DNA of 16,200 nucleotides from Bacteroidales bacterium (lineage in GTDB: Bacteria > Bacteroidota > Bacteroidia > Bacteroidales > UBA4181). This document shows, in pieces, positions 1-6,667 of the stretch. The notes below the pieces were generated by a model. That model saw only the letters and a program-made list of their open reading frames with translations. It made no database searches and was not told the DNA's origin. The position numbers and the translations under genes are program-made. Positions within the stretch are counted from its first letter, which is position 1. Every line of letters starts with the position of its first letter. Location: positions 1 through 16,200 of the forward strand of contig JAITTD010000186.1 of the NCBI GenBank assembly GCA_031287245.1. Reading direction: 5' to 3'.

Positions 1-22
1 CCCATTCGGGCGAAAAGAGAAT

Positions 23-80
23 GTTTCGAGTTTCGAGTTTCGAACTCAAAACTTTAAACCTTAAACTCAAAACCCGAAAC
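23..80. repeat. Imperfect inverted repeat of GTTTCGAG-type intergenic DNA
   Basis: The arms at 23-40 and 63-80 are inverted copies matching at 16 of 18 positions, separated by 22 bases. The two mismatches would be G-U pairs in an RNA from the minus strand, so the hairpin is better there. The left arm is itself a short tandem run of GTTTCGA. A related block lies at 11591-11628. Positions 1-183 otherwise contain no gene that I can see. Confidence 0.55.
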
Positions 81-183
81 TTTAAACTCCAGCCCGAAGT
101 GCCCTTTGTCAGTGAAAAATATAGCACCTCAAAAAAAGATTTAGCCTTCGTAATTGAAAATCTATTTTTCTTGAAAAAATGAT

Positions 184-191
184 TAATTTTG
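184..191 (+). promoter_or_regulatory. Bacteroidetes -7 promoter element for the PASTA gene
   Basis: TAATTTTG matches the Bacteroidetes -7 consensus TAnnTTTG and lies 33 bases before the ATG at 225, which would give a 5' leader of roughly 27 bases. I could not find a convincing TTTG -33 element at the expected distance, so the call rests on one box. Confidence 0.4.
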
Positions 192-224
192 CGGAATTAT
201 CAAAAGCATTTTAGTTCATAAAAT

Positions 225-782
225 ATGAATGTTCCTCTGGCATTGAAGAAAATTTACAATCATTACATCATTAAAAATTTGTTATGGTGTGGTGTCCTTT
301 TTTTGGTGATTTATGTCGCATCATTTGCTATTCTGCGGTTTTACACCCATCATGGGGAAGCGTTGACTGTTCCCGACCTGAAAGGAATGACCGTTCATGA
401 AGCCAATCAATTACTGAAAGACAGCAATTTGCGGGGAAAAGTGTCCGATTCCATTTATCTTGCGAAAGCCAAACCGGGTACGATTGTCAGCCAACTTCCC
501 GAAGCCAGTTCATTGGTGAAAGAAAACAGAACGGTGTATTACGTGATCAATGCCGTGAAACCGGAAATGGTGAAAATGCCCGATGTGGTAGGCGTATCGC
601 TCAGGCAGGCTACTTCCATTCTTGAAGCGCAGGGTTTGAAAGTCGGAAAGTTGCAACATATCCCCGATATAGCCAAAGACAATGTGCTGAGGCAGACGTA
701 TAAAGGAAAAGACATCAGAAAAGGTACCAAAATCGTCAAGGGTGCGGCAATTGATTTGCAACTCGGAAGCGGGTACAACTAA
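225..782 (+). CDS. PASTA domain-containing single-pass membrane protein
   Basis: A 185-residue protein with a short cytoplasmic N-terminus, one transmembrane helix at about residues 18-38 and two extracytoplasmic PASTA modules (about 47-110 and 115-183). The modules show the VPDLKGMTVHEA and MPDVVGVSLRQA openings typical of PASTA repeats. PASTA domains bind peptidoglycan fragments or beta-lactams in Ser/Thr kinases and penicillin-binding proteins. Here there is no kinase or transpeptidase domain, which is the usual form in Bacteroidetes, so the molecular role is unknown; a cell-envelope or peptidoglycan-related role is inference. The ATG start gives the full membrane helix. It is followed after 56 bases by the T9SS gene on the same strand, possibly co-transcribed. 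Confidence 0.88.
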   Translation: MNVPLALKKIYNHYIIKNLLWCGVLFLVIYVASFAILRFYTHHGEALTVPDLKGMTVHEANQLLKDSNLRGKVSDSIYLAKAKPGTIVSQLPEASSLVKENRTVYYVINAVKPEMVKMPDVVGVSLRQATSILEAQGLKVGKLQHIPDIAKDNVLRQTYKGKDIRKGTKIVKGAAIDLQLGSGYN

Positions 783-838
783 TTGATGTGGATAAAATAT
801 TTTGCCCGTTTCTGCGTTATTATTTGAAAATAAAAGAA

Positions 839-2680
839 ATGAAGAAGTTGTGTCTTTTCGGTATGTTGATAGGATATTGGTTGCCGATGATGGGGCAGGC
901 GCCGGTCGTTTTGCCGCTCAACCATCGTCCGGTAACGGAACAGAAGCGCATTTCGACGAAAAGCGTTTCGCAGCCGGATACCATCGACCTGCCTTTTATT
1001 GACGATTTCTACTATTATGATAAAACGCCCTTTCCGGAGCCTGCCTTGTGGACAGACCGCTATGTTTATATCAACAACCATTTCCCCGACCAGCCCCGTT
1101 CCAACGGCGTAGCCACTTTCGATGCCTTGGACGCCGACGGACAGGTGTATCAAGGCAAAGGCGACAGTTTCAACGCCGATACGCTGACTTCCTGCCCCAT
1201 CCATCTGCAACCGTGGATGACAGGCGTTTATCTCAGTTTTTACTATCAGCCCCAAGGCAACGGCGATGCGCCGGAAGAAAATGACCAACTGATTCTGCAA
1301 TTCAAATCGACGAACCAGACGTGGCGGAACGTTTGGACGGTGGCAGGCACCCAATCGCATCCTTTCAAACCGGTGCTGATCCCTTTGGATGAAAACGACC
1401 TGTACAATGGCTTCCAGTTCCGTTTCGTGAATACCGTCAGTTTCGGAAGCGATCCTTTCAACGAGGGAAAAAAAGGAAATGTGGACTTGTGGCACTTGGA
1501 TTATGTTCGATTGGACAAGAACCGTCACGAAAACGATACTGCTGTGGTGGACGTCGCTATGATTGCGCCGCTCCGCTCTCTGATAAAAGGCTACACCTCC
1601 ATCCCATGGAACCAGTTTATGAAAGTGTATGCATCGCGGCTGGAACCGCAAATCGGCATCACCTACCGCAACAACGACAATACCGGTTATTTGATAAGGC
1701 GGGTGTTTGAAGTGACCGATATGTATCATTCGCAGACTACCCCTGTGGGAAGCGCCGGTTCGGAAAATATACTTGGCGGAAAAATCATCACCTACAAGGA
1801 AGAGGCGCTCAATCCTTTTGCCACCCCCGCCACGGATTCCGCTCTGTTTGAGTTGAAAGCGTATCTGGAAACAGACGAACGCGATCGCAAAGAAAATGAC
1901 ACTGTTCGTTTTTATCAAGAATTTAAAAACTATTTTTCCCGCGATGACGGGACTCCCGAAAGCGGTTACGGCTACGAAGGCATCAATGCGCAAGGGTTTT
2001 CCATTGCCTGCCACTATGAAATGTTTGTCCCCGACACCCTGCAGGCTGTGGCAATCTATTTCAATCCGGTGCTGAACAACATCACAAGGAAATATGTTTT
2101 CCAAATAGCCGTGTGGAAAGACGAAGACGGACATCCGGGCGAACAAATTTACCTGTCCAATGAAGAATATTCGCCGGTCACAACCGGTCAATACACGATT
2201 TTTCCGTTGAGCACACCGCTTTACATTGCCAAAAACTACTGGATTGGCTGGACACAAGTGACATCCGGGTTCCTGAATGTCGGTTTCGACCTGAGCAACA
2301 ACGACCACAGCAACCTGATGTACAACAGCGCCGGCAACTGGCTGCCCGATAACAATCGCGGAACATTGATGATTCGCCCTTATGCCGGAAAACCGGTACA
2401 TCTGACAACCGCAGCGCCTGTCCCCGCCGAAAAAATCAACGCCGAGTTGAAAGTTTTTCCAAATCCTGCCACACATTATATATATGTAGAATTATCGCAA
2501 CCGATAGATGACGGCTACGAACTGGAAATATTCGACGTCACCGGTCAGTTATATTGCAAGACACCGTTGACAGACAATTACATTGAATTGTCATCACTGA
2601 AGCAAGGCGTGTATATCCTGCGCCTCACCCATCGCAAAACACAGCAGCAATGGAAACAACGTGTGGTCATCCGCCGGTAA
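839..2680 (+). CDS. Secreted protein with T9SS type A sorting domain
   Basis: A 613-residue protein beginning with a cleavable signal peptide (MKKLCLFGMLIGYW..., then MMGQAP), so export by Sec followed by type IX secretion is predicted. The last ~77 residues form a T9SS type A C-terminal domain: LKVFPNPA opening, an IFDVTGQ middle strand, LKQGVYILRL, and a basic end. This domain directs crossing of the outer membrane and usually surface anchoring. The central ~500 residues are beta-rich with aromatic patches (carbohydrate-binding-like or jelly-roll-like in feel), but I recognise no catalytic motif. I chose ATG 839 over an in-frame GTG at 788 because the signal peptide starts there and an A-rich AAATAAAAGAA stretch precedes it. 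The end overlaps the longest reading of the permease gene. Confidence 0.85.
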   Translation: MKKLCLFGMLIGYWLPMMGQAPVVLPLNHRPVTEQKRISTKSVSQPDTIDLPFIDDFYYYDKTPFPEPALWTDRYVYINNHFPDQPRSNGVATFDALDADGQVYQGKGDSFNADTLTSCPIHLQPWMTGVYLSFYYQPQGNGDAPEENDQLILQFKSTNQTWRNVWTVAGTQSHPFKPVLIPLDENDLYNGFQFRFVNTVSFGSDPFNEGKKGNVDLWHLDYVRLDKNRHENDTAVVDVAMIAPLRSLIKGYTSIPWNQFMKVYASRLEPQIGITYRNNDNTGYLIRRVFEVTDMYHSQTTPVGSAGSENILGGKIITYKEEALNPFATPATDSALFELKAYLETDERDRKENDTVRFYQEFKNYFSRDDGTPESGYGYEGINAQGFSIACHYEMFVPDTLQAVAIYFNPVLNNITRKYVFQIAVWKDEDGHPGEQIYLSNEEYSPVTTGQYTIFPLSTPLYIAKNYWIGWTQVTSGFLNVGFDLSNNDHSNLMYNSAGNWLPDNNRGTLMIRPYAGKPVHLTTAAPVPAEKINAELKVFPNPATHYIYVELSQPIDDGYELEIFDVTGQLYCKTPLTDNYIELSSLKQGVYILRLTHRKTQQQWKQRVVIRR

Positions 2681-2699
2681 TCATCAAAAAAAACAGACC

Positions 2700-3608
2700 T
2701 TGAAAACCGGTTGGTATCATTTAGGCGCTTTGCTGATTGTTCTTGTTTGGGGAACCACATTCCTCTCGACAAAAATGCTGCTTCTCAACGGTTTATCGCC
2801 CGAAAATATTTTCTTTTGCCGCTTTCTGATAGCCACCGTAGGGATATGGTTTTTCGGGAAAAGTCAATGGTTTGCCAACAGCGTGAAAGATGAACTGCTG
2901 CTGGTTTTGCTGGGCGTTTGCGGCGGTTCGCTCTATTTCGTCTGCGAAAACTCGGCATTGAACATCACCCAGACCGCCAACGTGGCGCTCATCGTTTGCA
3001 CAGCGCCACTCATCACTGCTATTCTCTCACATTTGATGTTGCCTTCTGATAAATTGAACCGCTTTGTGGTGCAAGGTTCATTGGTATCCTTGCTGGGTGT
3101 GGCATTGGTGGCATTCAACGGTCATCTCGTGTTGAAAATAAACCCGCTGGGTGACTTCCTTTCCCTGGTGGCTGCCCTGACGTGGGCGATATACACCATC
3201 GTGCTCAAACAACTGAGTTATCGCTATTCTTCGTTGTTCATCACGCGGAAAGTATTTATCTACGGGCTAATTACCATTTTGCCTTCGTTTTTCTTCCATC
3301 CTGTGGGGGTAGCGGCTGTCCTGCTGCGACCTGTCGTATGGGGCAACCTTTTGTACCTTGGCATAGTGGCGTCGCTTCTCTGCTATTTTCTTTGGAACAT
3401 CATTGTGAAGCGCATCGGCGTGATACGTACCACCAACTATATATATATCGTACCCTTGGTAGCCCTTGTAGCAGGCGTAATCGCTCTTGACGAGGTGATA
3501 ACGCCCGTAGCCATTGTCGGTGCGCTGCTGATACTTTCGGGTGTCATTTGGGCTGGACGAAAACAAACGGAGAAACGGAGTAGCAAGGGGATTCATCCCC
3601 TTGTCTGA
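2700..3608 (+). CDS. DMT superfamily (EamA) permease
   Basis: About 302 residues with ten predicted membrane helices in two EamA halves. The first helix carries the ALLIVLVWGTTF signature, and the second half repeats the pattern (GDFLSLVAALTWAIYTIVLK). Such drug/metabolite transporters export or take up small metabolites; the substrate cannot be read from sequence. No in-frame ATG lies ahead of helix 1. The candidates are TTG 2700 (MKTGWYHLGALL..., matching family N-termini and preceded by an A-rich stretch) and GTG 2661, which would overlap the T9SS gene by 20 bases. I prefer TTG 2700. The C-terminal tail (KRSSKGIHPLV) is encoded by a hairpin-forming repeat block and may be a late addition. 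Same strand as the two preceding genes and probably in one transcript. Confidence 0.85.
   Translation: MKTGWYHLGALLIVLVWGTTFLSTKMLLLNGLSPENIFFCRFLIATVGIWFFGKSQWFANSVKDELLLVLLGVCGGSLYFVCENSALNITQTANVALIVCTAPLITAILSHLMLPSDKLNRFVVQGSLVSLLGVALVAFNGHLVLKINPLGDFLSLVAALTWAIYTIVLKQLSYRYSSLFITRKVFIYGLITILPSFFFHPVGVAAVLLRPVVWGNLLYLGIVASLLCYFLWNIIVKRIGVIRTTNYIYIVPLVALVAGVIALDEVITPVAIVGALLILSGVIWAGRKQTEKRSSKGIHPLV
3584..3603. repeat. Hairpin at the 3' end of the permease gene
   Basis: CAAGGGGAT and ATCCCCTTG are perfect inverted copies (3584-3592 and 3595-3603); in RNA an 8-base-pair stem with a TTCA loop is likely. It lies inside the last codons of the permease gene and begins the 3584-3650 structured block. 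No T-run follows, so intrinsic termination is uncertain. Confidence 0.6.
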
Positions 3609-3643
3609 CGCTCGCGTGGCGTCACCCCACGCGCTCGCGTGGC
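3606..3643. repeat. GC-rich palindromic/direct repeat between convergent genes
   Basis: CGCTCGCGTGGC occurs twice, at 3609-3620 and 3632-3643, a 23-base period. Alternative hairpins are possible: TGACGC/GCGTCA (3606-3611 with 3619-3624, including the permease stop codon) and CGCGTGG/CCACGCG (3613-3619 with 3627-3633). The block lies between converging genes and resembles a REP-like mobile intergenic repeat. It may also slow transcription from either side. Confidence 0.55.
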
Positions 3644-3659
3644 ATCGACCGTTTATCCG

Positions 3660-4904
3660 TTACCGATATTTAATAGAGGTATCAGGGCTGATGCGGCTGA
3701 TAATAGACGAAGGAACGAGCAACATCAGCAGGATGGCAAGGGTGGTGCCGATGTTGATGAGGATGACGTCAGCCAAACTGAGATGAACAGGCACTTTGTT
3801 CAGGAAGTAAGATTCCTGGTCGAGGGAAACGATGCCAAATTGCCACTGCAACCAGCACAAAGTCAAGGCGATGATATTTCCCCAAAGCAATCCCTTGCCA
3901 ATGAAAAACAGGGATTCGTGCAGAAATATCTTGCGAATAAAGCCATTTCCTGCGCCCAAGGCTTTGAGGATTCCAATGGTGGAAGTGCGTTCCAAAATGA
4001 TGATGAGCAAACCGGAAATCATATTGAATCCTGCCACAAGCGCCATCAGCAAAAGAACGATAAACACAGTAGTATCCTGCAAACTTAGCCAGTCGAACAA
4101 TTGTGAATAGAGTTCACGAATATGCTGGATATTCAAACTCGAACCATCCTCGGACAGTTGGAATCCGGCTACGTTGAAAACAGCATCGGTGGTGGCTTCC
4201 AAGCGGTCGAAATGATGCACAAAAATCTCGTATCCGCTTATCTGGTTTTTTTCCCAATTGTTCAACCGCTGAATGTTCGACATATCAACGATAGCAAAAA
4301 GTTTGTCAAACTCCATCAAGCCTGTTTCGTAGATTCCGGAAACGGTAAAGCGGCGCTTACGCATCGGTTCCTGCACAAAATGGATAACAACGGGAGCGCC
4401 TAATTTCAGTTGCAACAGATTGGCGATATGACGGGAAAGCACAATTTTGTCAGACACCAAAGAATCAACGATTTGAAAGACCTCGCCTTCCACCAGATTG
4501 TCACGGAAAAAGTCCCATTCAAAGTCTTTTCCAATCCCTTTCAGCACAATTCCCTGAATTTCGCCGGCGCTTTCCAAAATACCGGGTTTGATGCAATACG
4601 GTTGAATATGCCGCACTTCCGGTATATGTCGCAACTCGTCCAAAAATGGCTGTTCTGCTGTGATGGGCGACATATTATACAGAGAATACTGGCTGTCCAA
4701 GTTGGTTATCTGTATATCTGCTGCAAATCCAATGGCTTTATTGCTGATTTCATTCTTGAAACCGTTGGTAACAGCCACTGCAATCATCATCACCGCCAAA
4801 CTCAATGCGATGCCGAACACGCTGATGGACACCATCAAACCGGTGGACTTCTTCTGCGAACCACCCCAAAATAAACGACTTGCGATATAAAATTCCGTTT
4901 TCAA
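3660..4904 (-). CDS. FtsX/LolC-LolE-type ABC transporter permease
   Basis: A 414-residue inner-membrane protein with MacB/FtsX permease architecture: one helix near residues 23-46 (GLMVSISVFGIALSLAVMMIAV), a large periplasmic domain (to about 275), then three helices in the last ~140 residues with the conserved ERTSTIGILKALGA coupling segment that contacts the ATPase. LolC/E relatives extract lipoproteins for transfer to the outer membrane. No ATPase gene is in the window, so the partner must be encoded elsewhere. I chose TTG 4904, which overlaps the upstream stop as TTGA and gives the family-typical N-terminus (LKTEFYIASRLFWG); the longer reading begins inside the mannosidase gene. The overlap implies translational coupling to the GH125 gene. 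Confidence 0.87.
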   Translation of the reverse strand: MKTEFYIASRLFWGGSQKKSTGLMVSISVFGIALSLAVMMIAVAVTNGFKNEISNKAIGFAADIQITNLDSQYSLYNMSPITAEQPFLDELRHIPEVRHIQPYCIKPGILESAGEIQGIVLKGIGKDFEWDFFRDNLVEGEVFQIVDSLVSDKIVLSRHIANLLQLKLGAPVVIHFVQEPMRKRRFTVSGIYETGLMEFDKLFAIVDMSNIQRLNNWEKNQISGYEIFVHHFDRLEATTDAVFNVAGFQLSEDGSSLNIQHIRELYSQLFDWLSLQDTTVFIVLLLMALVAGFNMISGLLIIILERTSTIGILKALGAGNGFIRKIFLHESLFFIGKGLLWGNIIALTLCWLQWQFGIVSLDQESYFLNKVPVHLSLADVILINIGTTLAILLMLLVPSSIISRISPDTSIKYR

Positions 4905-6346
4905 CCCAACAGATTCAACTTGCCTTCCTTGTCGAGTTTCAAAATCATTTCGCCGAACAGGGTATTCACCCAGGCAAACCACGTGCGGGTGAACTTTGCC
5001 GGATTGTCCTTGTGAAATGACTCGTGTATGAAACCAGTGTCGTCATCGGTGTCGCGGAGCATACGGATGCATCTCCTTATTTCGGTGTCGTCATTTTCTG
5101 TCATTGCCTTCAAGATGATGCTCATCGGCCACACCATATCGTAGCCTATGTGCGGACCTCCAATGCCTTCGCCTGCTGTGCCCTTGAAAAAATAAGGATT
5201 ATCGGCGCTCCATACGAAACGGCGAGTGTTTTGGTACAATTTGTCATCTGTTGAAACACAACCAAGATAGGGCAGCGCCAACAGACTGGGCACGTTGGTA
5301 TCGTCAATAAACAGGCGGTTGCCAAATCCATCTACTTCAAAAGCATAGATTTTGCCATAATGCAGATGCTCCACAATGGCATATTTCTCAATGGCATCGT
5401 TGACTTCATTTGCCAACGCTGTACAGGTTTGAGCAAAAGCGGCATCTTTGGTGACTGTTTGCGAAATTTCTGCCAATTGTCGCAGGGAAGTTACCGCAAA
5501 GAAATTCGACGGTATCAGGAATCCGTAGGTAGTAGCATCGTCCGACGGGCGGAAAGACGACACAATCAAGCCAACCGGTTTGACAGGATTGCCCCAGCCT
5601 TCATTGGACAAGGTATCCAACTGCCTGTCCGTTTGACGCAGGAAAGTGTACGGTCCGCTTGCGCCGGTAGCCTCTTTGCGTTGCTGTTCCTTAAATGTTT
5701 TCACAATCAAGGCAGCCGCTCTTTGCCAGTCGGCAGTAAATACAGACGTATCTCCGGTGGTTTTCCAGTAAAGGTAAGCCAAACGAATGGTGTAGCAGAG
5801 AGAATCCACTTCCCACTTCCGTTCGTGCAATTCGGGCTTCATATCGGTCTTGTCTGACAGCCATTCGCTGTGACCCGGACCGTCATTAAACGCATTGGCG
5901 TAAGGGTCAATCAAAATACACTTGGTGTGTCGGTTCACCACACCAGCAATCAACTGTTGCAGTTTTTTATCATCCTTGCACAGAGGCAAATAAGGACTCA
6001 CTTGCGCACATGAATCGCGTAGCCACATGGCGTGTATGTCGCCTGTGTACACAAAAGTATCGGGTTTGCCGTCCTGTATCCTGAAATTGACGGTGGTATC
6101 CAAGGTGTTCGGAAAGCAGTTTTCGAACATCCAAGCCAATTTAGGATCTTTGATTTGCTTTTTGATGCGCACTATCGTTTGTTCCACCGCTGTGGACGTG
6201 AAATGACGCTTGGCAAGTTCGGGACGTTGCGAAATATATGGGGCAATTCGCGCATTGTTACTCATTCCAGCCAAAACCTGACTGCCGGAAGCAATTGTAA
6301 CCAAACCCAATCCGCTTGTTTTAATAAAATTTCTACGAGATATCAT
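4901..6346 (-). CDS. GH125 exo-alpha-1,6-mannosidase with twin-arginine signal
   Basis: A 481-residue protein of glycoside hydrolase family 125, inverting exo-alpha-1,6-mannosidases that trim mannan or N-glycan mannose. Family blocks are clear: GDIHAMWLRDSCAQV, IDPYANAFNDG, KWEVDSLCYTIRLAY, SSFRPSDDATTYGF, FIDDTNVPSLLALPYLG, GPHIGYDMVWPMSI and FIHESFHKD. The Asp in RPSDD (D269) and the Glu in HESF (E442) are 173 residues apart, the same spacing as I recall for the catalytic pair of the Clostridium perfringens enzyme, so they are the likely acid and base. The N-terminus SRRNFIK followed by a hydrophobic stretch is a twin-arginine (Tat) signal. ATG 6346 is chosen because it places this signal at the start; TTG 6373 lies upstream in frame. 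The FtsX permease follows with a TTGA overlap. Confidence 0.92.
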   Translation of the reverse strand: MISRRNFIKTSGLGLVTIASGSQVLAGMSNNARIAPYISQRPELAKRHFTSTAVEQTIVRIKKQIKDPKLAWMFENCFPNTLDTTVNFRIQDGKPDTFVYTGDIHAMWLRDSCAQVSPYLPLCKDDKKLQQLIAGVVNRHTKCILIDPYANAFNDGPGHSEWLSDKTDMKPELHERKWEVDSLCYTIRLAYLYWKTTGDTSVFTADWQRAAALIVKTFKEQQRKEATGASGPYTFLRQTDRQLDTLSNEGWGNPVKPVGLIVSSFRPSDDATTYGFLIPSNFFAVTSLRQLAEISQTVTKDAAFAQTCTALANEVNDAIEKYAIVEHLHYGKIYAFEVDGFGNRLFIDDTNVPSLLALPYLGCVSTDDKLYQNTRRFVWSADNPYFFKGTAGEGIGGPHIGYDMVWPMSIILKAMTENDDTEIRRCIRMLRDTDDDTGFIHESFHKDNPAKFTRTWFAWVNTLFGEMILKLDKEGKLNLLG

Positions 6347-6370
6347 CGGTATATAGTTTTTATTTTTTTG

Positions 6371-6378
6371 CAAAAATA
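6371..6378 (-). promoter_or_regulatory. -7 promoter element upstream of the GH125 gene
   Basis: On the minus strand 6378-6371 reads TATTTTTG, matching TAnnTTTG, 25 bases before the ATG at 6346. No clear TTTG -33 box is visible. It is back to back with the tRNA promoter. Confidence 0.35.
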
Positions 6379-6399
6379 CAAAAAAATATTGATTGCAGA

Positions 6400-6429
6400 T
6401 TTGATTTATTAAAAAAAGTTGTACCTTTG
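6400..6429 (+). promoter_or_regulatory. Bacteroidetes-type promoter of the tRNA pair
   Basis: TTTG (6400-6403) and TACCTTTG (6422-6429) are separated by 18 bases, fitting the Bacteroidetes -33/-7 consensus. Transcription would begin near 6436, about 25 bases before tRNA-Ile. This is one of the two best two-box promoters in the window. Confidence 0.75.
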
Positions 6430-6460
6430 CACCCGCTTTTTGAAAGCAATTTCAAATCAC

Positions 6461-6534
6461 AGTCCCGTAGCTCAGTTGGTTAGAGCACTACACTGATAAT
6501 GTAGGGGTCAGCAGTTCAACTCTGCTCGGGACTA
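6461..6534 (+). tRNA. tRNA-Ile (anticodon GAT)
   Basis: A 74-base cloverleaf: acceptor AGTCCCG/CGGGACT with discriminator A, D arm GCTC...GAGC, anticodon stem CTACA/TGTAG with loop CTGATAA (anticodon GAT), and T arm AGCAG/CTGCT with loop TTCAACT. The A1-U72 pair is usual for isoleucine tRNA. CCA is not encoded, so it must be added by the nucleotidyltransferase. It reads AUC/AUU codons and is followed 10 bases later by tRNA-Ala. Confidence 0.97.
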
Positions 6535-6544
6535 CACTTACTTT

Positions 6545-6618
6545 GGGGGATTAGCTCAGTTGGCTAGAGCACCTGCCCTGCAAGCAGGGGGTCAAGGGTT
6601 CGACTCCCTTATTCTCCA
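6545..6618 (+). tRNA. tRNA-Ala (anticodon TGC)
   Basis: A 74-base cloverleaf: acceptor GGGGGAT/ATTCTCC with discriminator A, D arm GCTC...GAGC, anticodon stem CCTGC/GCAGG with loop CCTGCAA (anticodon TGC), and T arm AAGGG/CCCTT with loop TTCGACT. The G3-U70 wobble pair, the alanine identity element, is present. CCA is not encoded. Co-transcribed with tRNA-Ile and followed by a hairpin terminator. Confidence 0.97.
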
Positions 6619-6625
6619 CAAAGTG

Positions 6626-6661
6626 AAATCCGCTATCAATCAATGAATTGATAGCGGATTT
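6626..6661. terminator. Strong hairpin terminator, probably bidirectional
   Basis: AAATCCGCTATCAAT (6626-6640) is perfectly complementary to 6647-6661, giving a 15-base-pair stem with loop CAATGA. On the plus strand T-rich TTGTTTGTT follows, ending the tRNA transcript. It starts 7 bases after tRNA-Ala and lies just beyond the stop of the converging GH120 gene, so it can serve both. Confidence 0.88.
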
Positions 6662-6667
6662 TGTTTG

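Noticed and set aside
788..838. GTG start for the T9SS gene at 788
   Set aside because: It would add 17 residues before a clear signal peptide, while ATG 839 has an A-rich upstream region.
779..2476. A 565-codon open frame on the minus strand opposite the T9SS gene
   Set aside because: The plus-strand protein has a signal peptide and sorting domain; the minus-strand product has no recognisable domain and looks like a codon-bias shadow.
4905..4982. Longer FtsX permease reading starting at 4982
   Set aside because: The added 26 residues lie within the GH125 coding region and are polar, unlike family N-termini that begin just before the first helix.
6461..6618. tRNA genes as an integration site of a genomic island
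   Set aside because: I saw no duplicated tRNA 3' end nearby and no integrase gene; flanking genes are transcribed away from or towards the tRNAs in a normal way.
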